A stretch of 11,005 nt of DNA, taken from Lachnospiraceae bacterium (GTDB taxonomy: Bacteria; Bacillota; Clostridia; Lachnospirales; Lachnospiraceae). A program made the translations under genes and the position numbers. The notes beneath the pieces were generated by a model that worked only from the letters and a program-made list of their open reading frames with translations, made no database searches and was not told where the DNA came from. Positions 1 through 6,023 of this stretch are shown here, one piece after another. Position 1 is the stretch's first letter. Every line of letters starts with the position of its first letter. The stretch covers positions 1 to 11,005 of the forward strand of contig JAJPYH010000100.1 of NCBI GenBank assembly GCA_021205045.1. The letters run 5' to 3'.

Positions 1-1
1 T

Positions 2-53
2 TTGGGACATTTTCTCTTGTGGTATATAAGGACATTATCATAAATGGCTTATA
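2..53 (+). repeat. Left copy of a 52-bp perfect inverted repeat, insertion-sequence-end-like
   Basis: Read rightwards, this stretch is identical base for base to the reverse complement of the last 52 bases of the window. It contains two GGACATT motifs 25 bp apart (5-11 and 30-36). Repeated short motifs inside long ends are typical of IS21-like insertion sequences, but that family assignment is from memory and uncertain. The last matching base (53) could be chance. No transposase is encoded inside. It is either the end of an insertion sequence that lies mostly outside the window, or the tip of an element spanning the window. Confidence 0.85.
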
Positions 54-220
54 CAAAATTTTATCTTAAATTCTTCTGCATTTTTGTAACTATTCACAAG
101 TAGTCCAACTACATGAGCGAAACCGCCAGACTCACACAGGCTGCACTTTTCCATCATCACCCGGTCACAGAATGGGCAATAAACCGCCAGACCCACACAG
201 ACTGCACTCTTCACATGCAT
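38..220 (-). CDS. Possible small cysteine-rich protein or gene fragment running into the inverted repeat
   Basis: A 60-codon frame reads leftwards from an ATG at 218-220. It has two CxxC pairs (CPFC, then CSLC after eight residues), as in a small zinc ribbon. Its last four codons (I-S-H-L) and stop lie inside the terminal inverted repeat, so the true C-terminus may have been replaced when the repeat arrived. The ribosome site is poor, and a duplicated 31-bp block falls in it in two different frames, which argues against a conserved protein. I do not recognise the family. It may be a disrupted gene or a chance frame. Confidence 0.2.
   Translation of the reverse strand: MHVKSAVCVGLAVYCPFCDRVMMEKCSLCESGGFAHVVGLLVNSYKNAEEFKIKFCISHL
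120..211. repeat. Degenerate direct repeat, two 31-bp copies 61 bp apart
   Basis: Copies at 120-150 and 181-211 match at 28 of 31 positions; both begin AAACCGCCAGAC and continue through CACACAG to GCACT. The 61-bp spacing is not a multiple of three, so any protein reading through both would read them in different frames. It lies in the gene-poor stretch beside the left inverted repeat. It could be the remains of a mobile element or a local duplication. Confidence 0.6.
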
Positions 221-250
221 ACACCGGGCTCTTTATCTTTATGAAAAGAA

Positions 251-279
251 TAGCCAAAAGGAAAAGAATGCGCTATACT
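251..279 (+). promoter_or_regulatory. Candidate sigma-A promoter for the pyridoxamine-kinase-like gene
   Basis: TATACT at 274-279 is a good -10 hexamer. TAGCCA at 251-256, 17 bp upstream, matches four of six -35 positions. Transcription would start near 286, leaving a leader of about 35 nt that ends in the strong AGGAG ribosome site at 309-313. Confidence 0.45.
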
Positions 280-320
280 GTCTGTGTTGCGAAAAAAATA
301 ACCCCATCAGGAGACAACAC

Positions 321-1454
321 ATGACAGCAATAAAAACGGCTCCTTCTTTCCTTGACCCCAATCAGGCCAAAACCTCAGAAGCACTTACCCCAACCCTTCC
401 TGACTCCCGGACGTCCGGGATATCCAAAACGCACACCCCCGCCTTCACCGCCCTTCAGCCGCCCAAAAAGCTGGCCGTAGTGAGCGACCTGGCAGGCTAT
501 GGGCGCTGTTCCCTGACCGAGACCATTCCCATCGTCTCCCAACTGGGCGTACAGTGCTGCCCGGTGCCCACCGCCGTTTTTTCCAATCACACCGGCTATC
601 CGGCCTGGCATATGGCAGACTACACGCCGGAGCTTCCCGCCTATCTGGCCGCCTGGAAAGGACTTGGTTTTACCTTTGACGGAATCCTGACCGGCTTTCT
701 CAGCAATCAGGCCCAGGCAGACCTGATCCGGCAGTTCCTGACAGATTTTAAAAAAGAAAATACCCTGTACATCCTGGACCCGGCCATGGGCGACAACGGC
801 AGAGCCTACGCCACCTGCGGCGACGAAATTCAGCAAAGCATGCGCGAACTGGTCTCCCTGGCGGATGTGATCACGCCCAATGTAACCGAGGCCTGCATCC
901 TGACCCGGACTCCCTACCGCCCTGATTTTACCAAAAGTGAGCTTACCACACTGGCGTGCAGACTGCTCTCCATGGGGCCAAAGCAGGTGGTCATCACAGG
1001 CATCCCCTGCAAAAGCTTCATCGGGAATCTGTGTGTATCAAAAAATCCTGCGGTTCCGGGACCTGACGATGATTCCATAAGCATCAGAACTCGGCAGGAC
1101 AAAGACAGGGAAACGGAAAATCAATGCCTGTCATCAAATGTTCATTCCGTACTCCTGCGCACCAGAAAAGTCAGTCAATCCCGCCATGGCACAGGGGATA
1201 TCTTTTCCGCCATCCTGGCTGCGGAACTGCTGAAAGGAACCGCGAAGCTTCGAAAAGGATCTCCAGACCTGCAGAAAGGAACTCCAGACTCGCGAGAAGA
1301 ATACGCCGACCCCCCGGAAAGGAACCGCGAACGCCCCCCTGTCCAGCCTGGAAACTCTCACCACCGCCGTCAAAAAAGCCTCCGGCTTCGTGAGAAAGTG
1401 TCTGCTCGTTTCCGACGCCTGCTCTCTCCCCGAACCGGAGGGCGTATGTTTTGA
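321..1454 (+). CDS. Pyridoxamine/pyridoxal kinase-like protein, C-terminus frameshifted
   Basis: Ribokinase-superfamily vitamin B6 kinase of the pyridoxamine kinase type, which would phosphorylate pyridoxal-type vitamers with ATP in cytoplasmic B6 salvage. The core starts near residue 51 (VVSDLAGYGRCSLT), followed by LGVQCCPVPT, LDPAMGDNG (152-160), TPNVTEA (185-191) and the catalytic GTGD (290-293). AGGAG at 309-313 fixes the ATG start, so a Thr/Pro-rich extension of about 48 residues seems genuine. A polar stretch near 240-285 is also longer than I expect. After GTGDIFSAILAAELLKG the frame enters a 7-residue tandem repeat, then changes to Arg-rich sequence unlike the family. The expected C-terminus is intact in the +1 frame up to TAG at 1477-1479. 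One extra C at 1310-1315 would explain this. The gene may be inactive, phase-variable or a sequencing artefact. It converges with the DUF4867 gene. Confidence 0.8.
   Translation: MTAIKTAPSFLDPNQAKTSEALTPTLPDSRTSGISKTHTPAFTALQPPKKLAVVSDLAGYGRCSLTETIPIVSQLGVQCCPVPTAVFSNHTGYPAWHMADYTPELPAYLAAWKGLGFTFDGILTGFLSNQAQADLIRQFLTDFKKENTLYILDPAMGDNGRAYATCGDEIQQSMRELVSLADVITPNVTEACILTRTPYRPDFTKSELTTLACRLLSMGPKQVVITGIPCKSFIGNLCVSKNPAVPGPDDDSISIRTRQDKDRETENQCLSSNVHSVLLRTRKVSQSRHGTGDIFSAILAAELLKGTAKLRKGSPDLQKGTPDSREEYADPPERNRERPPVQPGNSHHRRQKSLRLREKVSARFRRLLSPRTGGRMF
1230..1335 (+). repeat. Five-unit 21-bp tandem repeat inside the kinase gene, with one extra base
   Basis: Units at 1230-1250, 1251-1271, 1272-1292, 1293-1314 and 1315-1335 are degenerate copies of a GAAAGGAACYSCRGA-like motif. 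The first and last share the exact 15-mer GAAAGGAACCGCGAA (1232-1246 and 1317-1331). Four units are 21 bp; the fourth is 22 bp, and its extra base sits in the C6 run at 1310-1315. With one C fewer, the units read as heptads of the KGTxxxR type (KGTAKLR, KGSPDLQ, KGTPDSR, EEYADPR, KGTANAP) and lead straight into the expected kinase C-terminus. Confidence 0.75.
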
Positions 1455-1479
1455 AAAAATATTGTATCAGTTAAGGTAG
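1336..1479 (+). pseudogene. Displaced C-terminal segment of the pyridoxamine-kinase-like gene
   Basis: In the frame one base ahead of the upstream reading frame, this stretch encodes PLSSLETLTTAVKKASGF, then a VRKCL segment and SLPEPEGVCFEKILYQLR, ending at TAG 1477-1479. This looks like the normal end of the kinase family: the last helices and the typical EGVCFE motif. It is not translated in the frame of the upstream ATG unless one base is lost or the ribosome shifts. The stop lies four bases from the convergent DUF4867 stop, the compact junction expected if this was the original gene end. Confidence 0.7.
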
Positions 1480-1483
1480 CCGA

Positions 1484-2116
1484 TCAGATTTCCAGATTCT
1501 CCCCGATCATCCCGATCCAGGCGCTCTCATCCAGGCCCCCGTCCTTATGGCCGATAAGCCACTTATTGCGGGCCGCCAGCAGCCGGTCCTCCGTCACTGC
1601 CCCATCGCCATCCTTCTGATGGGAGCTTAAAAGGGGCAGATTGGTATCCTTCGGCAGCACCACCGCCACCTGGAAAGGCAATCCATCCGCCCGGCAGGGA
1701 GCATAGTGCAGGGTGGTGGCATATACCTCTACCGCCACACCGGCCGGCACCAGAAAGGCCTCCACCTTCGCAGTATCATAGTGAAAATCCTCCGTAATAT
1801 CCTGGCGGCTGCCCAGCAGCAGGATAAAGTCACTGGTGCCCACATTAATCTCGCTGTCCCTGTGGTACTCCAGAGCATTCAGCTTCGTATTATAGCCGTT
1901 GCAGAAGCCGATCTGAATGGGCATCTCCCCATAATAAATCTCGGAAAGCTCTTTCATCAGAGGAACCGCCTCCAGGCTCTCCACCGATGGCTCATAGACC
2001 ACACCCTCCGTCACAGGCGTATCGGCCAGCGCCGCTGCCAGCTCCGTGAAATCCAGGTGGGTGATCACTGTGCCGTATTTTTTAAATTCCGGATCCGTCA
2101 CATTATAAATTTTCAT
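1484..2116 (-). CDS. DUF4867 family protein, cupin-like, sugar-operon associated
   Basis: A 210-residue protein I recognise as DUF4867, a family of unknown function often found with sugar catabolism genes in Clostridia. Visible conserved blocks are VVYEPSVESLEA (39-50), YGEMPIQIGFCNGYN (62-76), LNALEYHRDSEIN (79-91), VEAFLVPAG (118-126) and TLHYAPC (135-141). The E/H-rich strands suggest a metal-binding beta-barrel of the cupin or ureidoglycolate-lyase kind (inference), with H85, E89 and H137 as candidate ligands. I start at MKIYNV (ATG 2114-2116) because AAAGG/GGAAG ribosome-site sequence lies just upstream; the in-frame ATG at 2140 would add eight basic residues that include that site. It is downstream of xylulokinase on the same strand, 127 bp away, so a shared transcript and a role in the same sugar pathway are likely. 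Confidence 0.85.
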   Translation of the reverse strand: MKIYNVTDPEFKKYGTVITHLDFTELAAALADTPVTEGVVYEPSVESLEAVPLMKELSEIYYGEMPIQIGFCNGYNTKLNALEYHRDSEINVGTSDFILLLGSRQDITEDFHYDTAKVEAFLVPAGVAVEVYATTLHYAPCRADGLPFQVAVVLPKDTNLPLLSSHQKDGDGAVTEDRLLAARNKWLIGHKDGGLDESAWIGMIGENLEI

Positions 2117-2243
2117 TGCCTTTCTTCCTTTCCATTTCAATCAATCCATGAACAGCGGCCAGAAGAATTCCTGTGGTGCCATCTTTACACGCCCCTCGCA
2201 ATTCCGCCCTCCGCTTCCTGGATATCTCTCTATTCCCAGGTCC

Positions 2244-3719
2244 TTACTCCCCGTAAATCTCAGAATAGCTCTGCTTTAACGCCGGATACAGCTTCGCAAA
2301 CTGCCTGTATTTCTCCTCATACCGCGCCGCCAGCTCAGGCTCCGGACGCACCTCGTCCACCACCTTCACAATTTTTGCAGCCGCTTCCTCCACGCTGCCG
2401 TACACACCGCAGGCCACCGCCGCCAGCATGGCGCTGCCCATGGACGGGCCTTCCTCCACCGCAGGAACCTGCACCGGAATGTTGAAAATATTGGCGATCA
2501 TCTTCTTCCACAGAGGACTTTTGGCGCCGCCGCCGCAGATCTTTGTGGAGCTGATGTGAATGCCCTGGCTTACCGCCACTTCATAGGAATCCCGCAGGGC
2601 AAAGGCTACACCCTCCAGCACCGCCTGGGTCATGTCCGCTCTGGTGGCGTCCATGCTCATGCCGATAAAAGCGCCCCGGGCACCGGGATCATTGTGAGGG
2701 GAACGCTCGCCCATCAGATAAGGCAGGAAAAAGACAGTATTCTCTCCAAGCCCGGTAATCCCCGCCTGCTCCCCATTGAAATCCTGAGTGGATAAAATAT
2801 CCTCCATCCACCACTTATTGCAGGAAGCGGCGCTGAGCATGCAGCCCATCAGATGGAAATGCCCGTCCGCGTGAGCAAAGGCATGCAGCGCATTGCGGGA
2901 ATCCACCAGGAAATTCTCAGAGGAAATAAACAGCGTTCCGCTGGTGCCCAGAGAAAGATTGCACTGTCCATCTCCCACCGTGCCGGTGCCCACGGCCGCC
3001 GCCGCGTTGTCTCCCGCGCCCGCCGCCACAATCACATCCTCCCTGATGCCCAGCTGAGCGGCAATCTCCGGCTTCACGCAGCCGATCTTTTCATAGCTTT
3101 CAAAAAGCTTCGGCAGCATGTCCACGGATATCCCGCAGATCTCACACATTTCAACAGACCATTTTTTATTCTTCACATCCAGAAGCAGCATCCCGGAAGC
3201 GTCGGAATAGTCTGTACTGTGAATCCCCGTCAGCCGATAGGCCAGGTAATCCTTGGGCAGCATAATTTTGCTGATCCTGGCAAAATTCTCCGGCTCATTT
3301 TTAGCCAGCCACAAAAGCTTGGGCGCGGTAAACCCGGCAAAGGCGATATTGGCTGTGTATTCGCTCAGCTTCTCCTTGCCGATCCCCTGATTTAAATAAT
3401 CGCATTCCGCGCCGGTGCGCCCGTCATTCCACAGAATCGCCGGACGAATGACCCGATCATTCTCATCCAGGATCACCAGCCCGTGCATCTGGCCGCCAAA
3501 GCTGATCCCGGCCACCTCTGACCTGTCCTGCCCCGCCAGCAGTTCATTCAGCCCGGCAATGGTCTGTTCATACCAGTCCTCCGGCCTTTGCTCCGACCAG
3601 CCCGGCTTCGGGAAAAAAATCGGGTACTCTTTGGAGACAATATTCAAAATATCTCCGCTCTCGGACATCAGCAGCAGCTTTACCGCGCTGGTGCCCAGAT
3701 CGATTCCTATAAAATTCAT
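2244..3719 (-). CDS. xylB: Xylulokinase (FGGY kinase)
   Basis: Phosphorylates D-xylulose to xylulose 5-phosphate with ATP, feeding the pentose phosphate pathway. The protein has 491 residues, normal for XylB. The FGGY N-terminal domain opens with GIDLGTSAVK (5-14); GGQMHG (75-80) includes the substrate-contact Met-His of XylB, and WNDGRT is at 97-102. The catalytic aspartate is D237 in AGAGDNAAAAVGTG. The C-terminal domain has NLSLGTSGTLF (254-264), LPYLMGERSPHNDP (332-345) and the ATP-site CGGGAKSPLW (395-404). I start at MNFIGIDLG (ATG 3717-3719), 5 bp after GGAGG (3725-3729), rather than at upstream in-frame Mets that precede the fold. It is transcribed from the promoter at 3765-3793 with the DUF4867 gene downstream. 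No xylose isomerase or transporter is in the window, so the exact sugar route is unseen. Confidence 0.93.
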   Translation of the reverse strand: MNFIGIDLGTSAVKLLLMSESGDILNIVSKEYPIFFPKPGWSEQRPEDWYEQTIAGLNELLAGQDRSEVAGISFGGQMHGLVILDENDRVIRPAILWNDGRTGAECDYLNQGIGKEKLSEYTANIAFAGFTAPKLLWLAKNEPENFARISKIMLPKDYLAYRLTGIHSTDYSDASGMLLLDVKNKKWSVEMCEICGISVDMLPKLFESYEKIGCVKPEIAAQLGIREDVIVAAGAGDNAAAAVGTGTVGDGQCNLSLGTSGTLFISSENFLVDSRNALHAFAHADGHFHLMGCMLSAASCNKWWMEDILSTQDFNGEQAGITGLGENTVFFLPYLMGERSPHNDPGARGAFIGMSMDATRADMTQAVLEGVAFALRDSYEVAVSQGIHISSTKICGGGAKSPLWKKMIANIFNIPVQVPAVEEGPSMGSAMLAAVACGVYGSVEEAAAKIVKVVDEVRPEPELAARYEEKYRQFAKLYPALKQSYSEIYGE

Positions 3720-3764
3720 TTGCCCCTCCATTCCGCCGCGGGTTTTTGCGGCTTTCCACGAAGT

Positions 3765-3793
3765 ATTATAACAAACCGATTTCATTCACACAA
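3765..3793 (-). promoter_or_regulatory. Sigma-A promoter of xylB
   Basis: On the minus strand the -10 is a perfect TATAAT (3765-3770) with an extended TG one base upstream. The -35 is TTGTGT (3788-3793), separated by exactly 17 bp. Transcription would start near 3758, giving a leader of about 40 nt ahead of the GGAGG ribosome site. Confidence 0.7.
3771..3784. promoter_or_regulatory. Candidate CcpA catabolite-response element (cre) in the xylB promoter
   Basis: ACAAACCGATTTCA matches 12 of 14 positions of the cre consensus TGWAANCGNTNWCA, including the central CG; only the first two bases differ. It fills most of the spacer between -35 and -10 of the xylB promoter, where bound CcpA would block RNA polymerase. 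Carbon catabolite repression is common for pentose genes in Firmicutes. No CcpA gene is visible here, so this is a motif-level prediction. Confidence 0.4.
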
Positions 3794-3841
3794 TCATTAT
3801 TCCGAAAATCAAAACAAAAATATGGGCCGCAAACAGCAGCA

Positions 3842-3858
3842 ATTAAGGAAATCTTAAG
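3842..3858 (+). promoter_or_regulatory. Tandem TTAAG boxes, possible OmpR-type response-regulator site
   Basis: ATTAAG, five bases, CTTAAG: two TTAAG half-sites 11 bp apart, i.e. one helical turn. OmpR/PhoB-type response regulators bind direct repeats with this spacing, and the streptococcal CiaR box has the same NTTAAG-N5-WTTAAG form. The site lies about 115 bp upstream of the CAP-domain gene start and just upstream of a weak -10-like CATGAT at 3874-3879. No two-component genes are in the window. Confidence 0.3.
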
Positions 3859-3887
3859 AAAACATTTTCTGTCCATGATTGAAAAGC

Positions 3888-3895
3888 GGAGGTGA
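3888..3895 (+). other. Strong Shine-Dalgarno sequence without a gene
   Basis: GGAGGTGA is a near-perfect anti-16S match, but the codons just downstream (CTG ATA AAC TGA) stop at once, and the CAP gene starts about 75 bp further on with its own ribosome site. A six-codon frame M-I-E-K-R-R (ATG 3875) ends inside it at TGA 3893-3895. It may be a leftover of a deleted gene or part of a tiny leader peptide. Confidence 0.25.
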
Positions 3896-3970
3896 AACTG
3901 ATAAACTGAAAAAAGAGTTTTGATGCTCTCTCAGGAAAAACCTGACAGGCAAAGAAAAGGTGATCAGGAC

Positions 3971-4687
3971 ATGAAAACAAGAATTCTGGCAGTTCTCTTA
4001 ACCCTGGCGTTGACCATATCCGTCTCCGCCGGAACCGATACAAAATCAGAGACGGCAAACGGTACAGCACCCCCAAAGACAACCGCAAAAACAGATAAAA
4101 ATCAGACCGAAGAAGAAACCGAAAAGCATGGTCTTTTCTCCGGAGACACAAGCGAAAACGACACCATCGTCGTTGCCGTCCCCCTGGAAAATATCGACGC
4201 CGCTGAAAGCTCCGCGGTTCTGAAGGAAAACACAGCCACAATTCAGGATATCGAAGAAGCCTCCGTTTCCCTCCCCGCGGACGAGACTGTCACCATCCAG
4301 ACCAGCACGGAAGCCGTCACAGGCACCTTCCACTACGAGGAGGCCTACAAGGTTCTGGCGATGGTAAATGAGCACAGAGAAGAAATCGGAGTATCCGCTC
4401 TGGCCTTGGATGAGGATATGAAGGAAGCCGCCCAGATCAGAGCCGCCGAGGCTACCCTCTCCTGGTCCCACACCCGCCCCGACGGGGAGGCCTGGTATAC
4501 CGTCAGTTCCCTGGTCAAAGGAGAAAATCTGGCCAAAGGCTACAACAGCGCCGAGGACGTTTTCAACGCATGGATGGAGTCCGACGGCCACAGGGAAAAC
4601 ATGGAATGGATTCTGGCCGCCACCATTTACGTGGCTTATTTTGAGACCTCCACCGGCGGCTACTGGTCCATGGAGCTGGGATACTGA
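3971..4687 (+). CDS. Secreted CAP/SCP-domain protein
   Basis: A 238-residue protein with a clear signal peptide (MKTR, then a hydrophobic stretch to about residue 18; VSA-GT is a plausible signal peptidase I site near 20). There is no lipobox cysteine. Residues 21-120 are a Thr/Glu/Ala-rich, low-complexity acidic linker. The C-terminal CAP domain runs from about 121 to 238 and carries the usual marks: WSHTRPDG (165-172), GENLAKG (184-190) and AWMESDGHREN (200-210), supplying the His and Glu residues of the CAP cavity. Bacterial CAP proteins are extracellular and mostly of unknown activity. I start at ATG 3971 because AAAGGTGA lies about 7 bp upstream and the signal peptide begins there; the upstream TTG at 3920 would bury it. 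It stands alone between a divergent xylB and the convergent U32 gene. Confidence 0.85.
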   Translation: MKTRILAVLLTLALTISVSAGTDTKSETANGTAPPKTTAKTDKNQTEEETEKHGLFSGDTSENDTIVVAVPLENIDAAESSAVLKENTATIQDIEEASVSLPADETVTIQTSTEAVTGTFHYEEAYKVLAMVNEHREEIGVSALALDEDMKEAAQIRAAEATLSWSHTRPDGEAWYTVSSLVKGENLAKGYNSAEDVFNAWMESDGHRENMEWILAATIYVAYFETSTGGYWSMELGY

Positions 4688-4737
4688 GCAGAACGATGCT
4701 CATCCCCCTGTCTGCGCCATAACCAACAGGAACCCCC

Positions 4738-4751
4738 GCCGGATATCCGGC
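4738..4751. repeat. 14-bp palindrome between convergent genes
   Basis: GCCGGATATCCGGC is a perfect palindrome able to form a 5-bp G/C stem with an ATAT loop on either strand. It sits in the 70-bp gap between the stops of the CAP gene (4687) and the U32 gene (4758). There is no T run beside it, so it is at best a weak bidirectional transcription stop. Confidence 0.35.
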
Positions 4752-4757
4752 AAGCTC

Positions 4758-6023
4758 TCAGCACACTTTCTTCATCCTCAGAATATCATACCGCCCTACC
4801 CCCTGCGACAGCTCCAGCCAGATAATCTGGCGGGAGTGGGGGCAGCTCTCCACCGGTTCCATGGCCTCATTGTACATGGCCTTCACCTTCACAGCGGCGT
4901 TTCGGCCATCCGGTTTGATCACTTCTATTTCATCCCCCACGCTGAATTTATTTTTCTGTGTAATCCGGGCCAGACCGCCCGCAGTCTCCTGAACGGTGCC
5001 CAGATAGACACTGTCATTCACATAAGAGCTGCTGCCGTAAATCTGCGCTTCCGCAGAAGGCTTTCCAAAGAAAAACCCCGTTCCGTAGGGGCGGTGGGTA
5101 CATTTCTCCACCTCCGCCTGATACCAGTCCTTATTCCGCTCATATCGTGCAGGATCCGCAAAATAATCATCCAGCGCCTGACGATAGGCCCTGGTCACTG
5201 TGGCCACGTACAGAACTGTCTTCATGCGGCCCTCGATCTTGAAGGAATCGATTCCCGCCTGACACAATTCAGGAATATGCCCGATCATACACAAATCTCT
5301 GGAATTGAAAAGATAGGTGCCCCGCTCATTTTCCTCCACCGGAAAATACTCCCCCGGACGCTTTTCCTCCATCAGGGCATAATTCCAGCGGCAGGGATGG
5401 GTGCACTCTCCCTGATTGGCGTCCCTCCCCGTCAGATACGCTGACAAAAGGCAGCGGCCGGAGTAGGAAATGCACATGGCGCCGTGGACAAAGGCCTCCA
5501 TCTCCATCTCCTGCGGAATATGATCACGAATCTCCCTGATCTCCTCTAAAGACAGCTCCCTGGCGCAGACCGCCCGCTTCGCCCCCAGCTCATACCAGAA
5601 CCGGTAAGTCTGATAATTGGTATTGTTAGCCTGAGTGGAAATATGAATTTCGATTTCCGGACAGACCCTCTTCGCAATGGTAAACATCCCCGGTTCGGAA
5701 ATGATCAGCGCGTCCGGCTTTATTTCCCTCAGTTCCTGAAAATAGGCTTCCGCCGCCTCCAGGTCCTGATTGTGGGCCAGTATATTGGCGGTCACATAGA
5801 CCTTCACACCCCGCTCATGGGCAAAAGCAATGCCCTGCCTCATCTCTTCCGCTGAAAAGTTTTTGGCCTTGGCGCGCAGCCCGAAAGCGTCCCCGCCAAT
5901 GTAAACCGCGTCCGCGCCGTAAATCACTGCCACCTTTAAGGTTTCCAGGTCGCCAGCCGGCACCAGCAGCTCCGGTTTTTTTATTTTCTTCCATTCTGTA
6001 TCATTCAAGATTTCCGCCCCCAC
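4758..6023 (-). CDS. trhP: U32 family protein, TrhP/YrrO-like tRNA hydroxylation enzyme
   Basis: Named peptidase U32, but characterised relatives (E. coli TrhP/YegQ, B. subtilis YrrN/YrrO, RlhA) hydroxylate RNA; the tRNA enzymes make 5-hydroxyuridine at wobble position 34 in a prephenate-dependent reaction. The 421 residues open with KPELLVPAGDLETLKVA and YGADAVYIGG. The U32 signature is EAFVHGAMCISYSGRC (176-191), followed by NQGECTHPCRW (203-213). C184, C191, C207 and C211 are the expected iron-sulphur ligands. Start is GTG 6021-6023 with GGAG just upstream; this overlaps the trmR C-terminal tail by 23 bp, indicating coupling. Upstream trmR encodes the methyltransferase acting on the same base, which strongly supports the tRNA role over proteolysis. 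B. subtilis has two adjacent U32 genes; only one is visible here. It is the last gene of the leftward run. Confidence 0.85.
   Translation of the reverse strand: MGAEILNDTEWKKIKKPELLVPAGDLETLKVAVIYGADAVYIGGDAFGLRAKAKNFSAEEMRQGIAFAHERGVKVYVTANILAHNQDLEAAEAYFQELREIKPDALIISEPGMFTIAKRVCPEIEIHISTQANNTNYQTYRFWYELGAKRAVCARELSLEEIREIRDHIPQEMEMEAFVHGAMCISYSGRCLLSAYLTGRDANQGECTHPCRWNYALMEEKRPGEYFPVEENERGTYLFNSRDLCMIGHIPELCQAGIDSFKIEGRMKTVLYVATVTRAYRQALDDYFADPARYERNKDWYQAEVEKCTHRPYGTGFFFGKPSAEAQIYGSSSYVNDSVYLGTVQETAGGLARITQKNKFSVGDEIEVIKPDGRNAAVKVKAMYNEAMEPVESCPHSRQIIWLELSQGVGRYDILRMKKVC

Noticed and set aside
1706..2485. Long plus-strand open frame opposite DUF4867 and xylB
   Set aside because: It is antisense to two clearly conserved genes, spans their gap, and its Arg/Pro/His-rich translation matches no family.
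3862..3870. ACATTTTCT before the CAP gene, shared with the terminal inverted repeat
   Set aside because: Only nine A/T-rich bases match and flanking bases differ, so a third repeat copy is not supported.
4700..4757. Strong intrinsic terminator for the long leftward run
   Set aside because: The only stem (GCCGG/CCGGC) is short and lacks a T run on either side, so a terminator call is not justified.
4641..5444. Plus-strand open frame of 267 codons opposite the U32 gene
   Set aside because: It overlaps the CAP gene end in another frame and mirrors the well-supported U32 coding sequence; its composition is that of a shadow frame.
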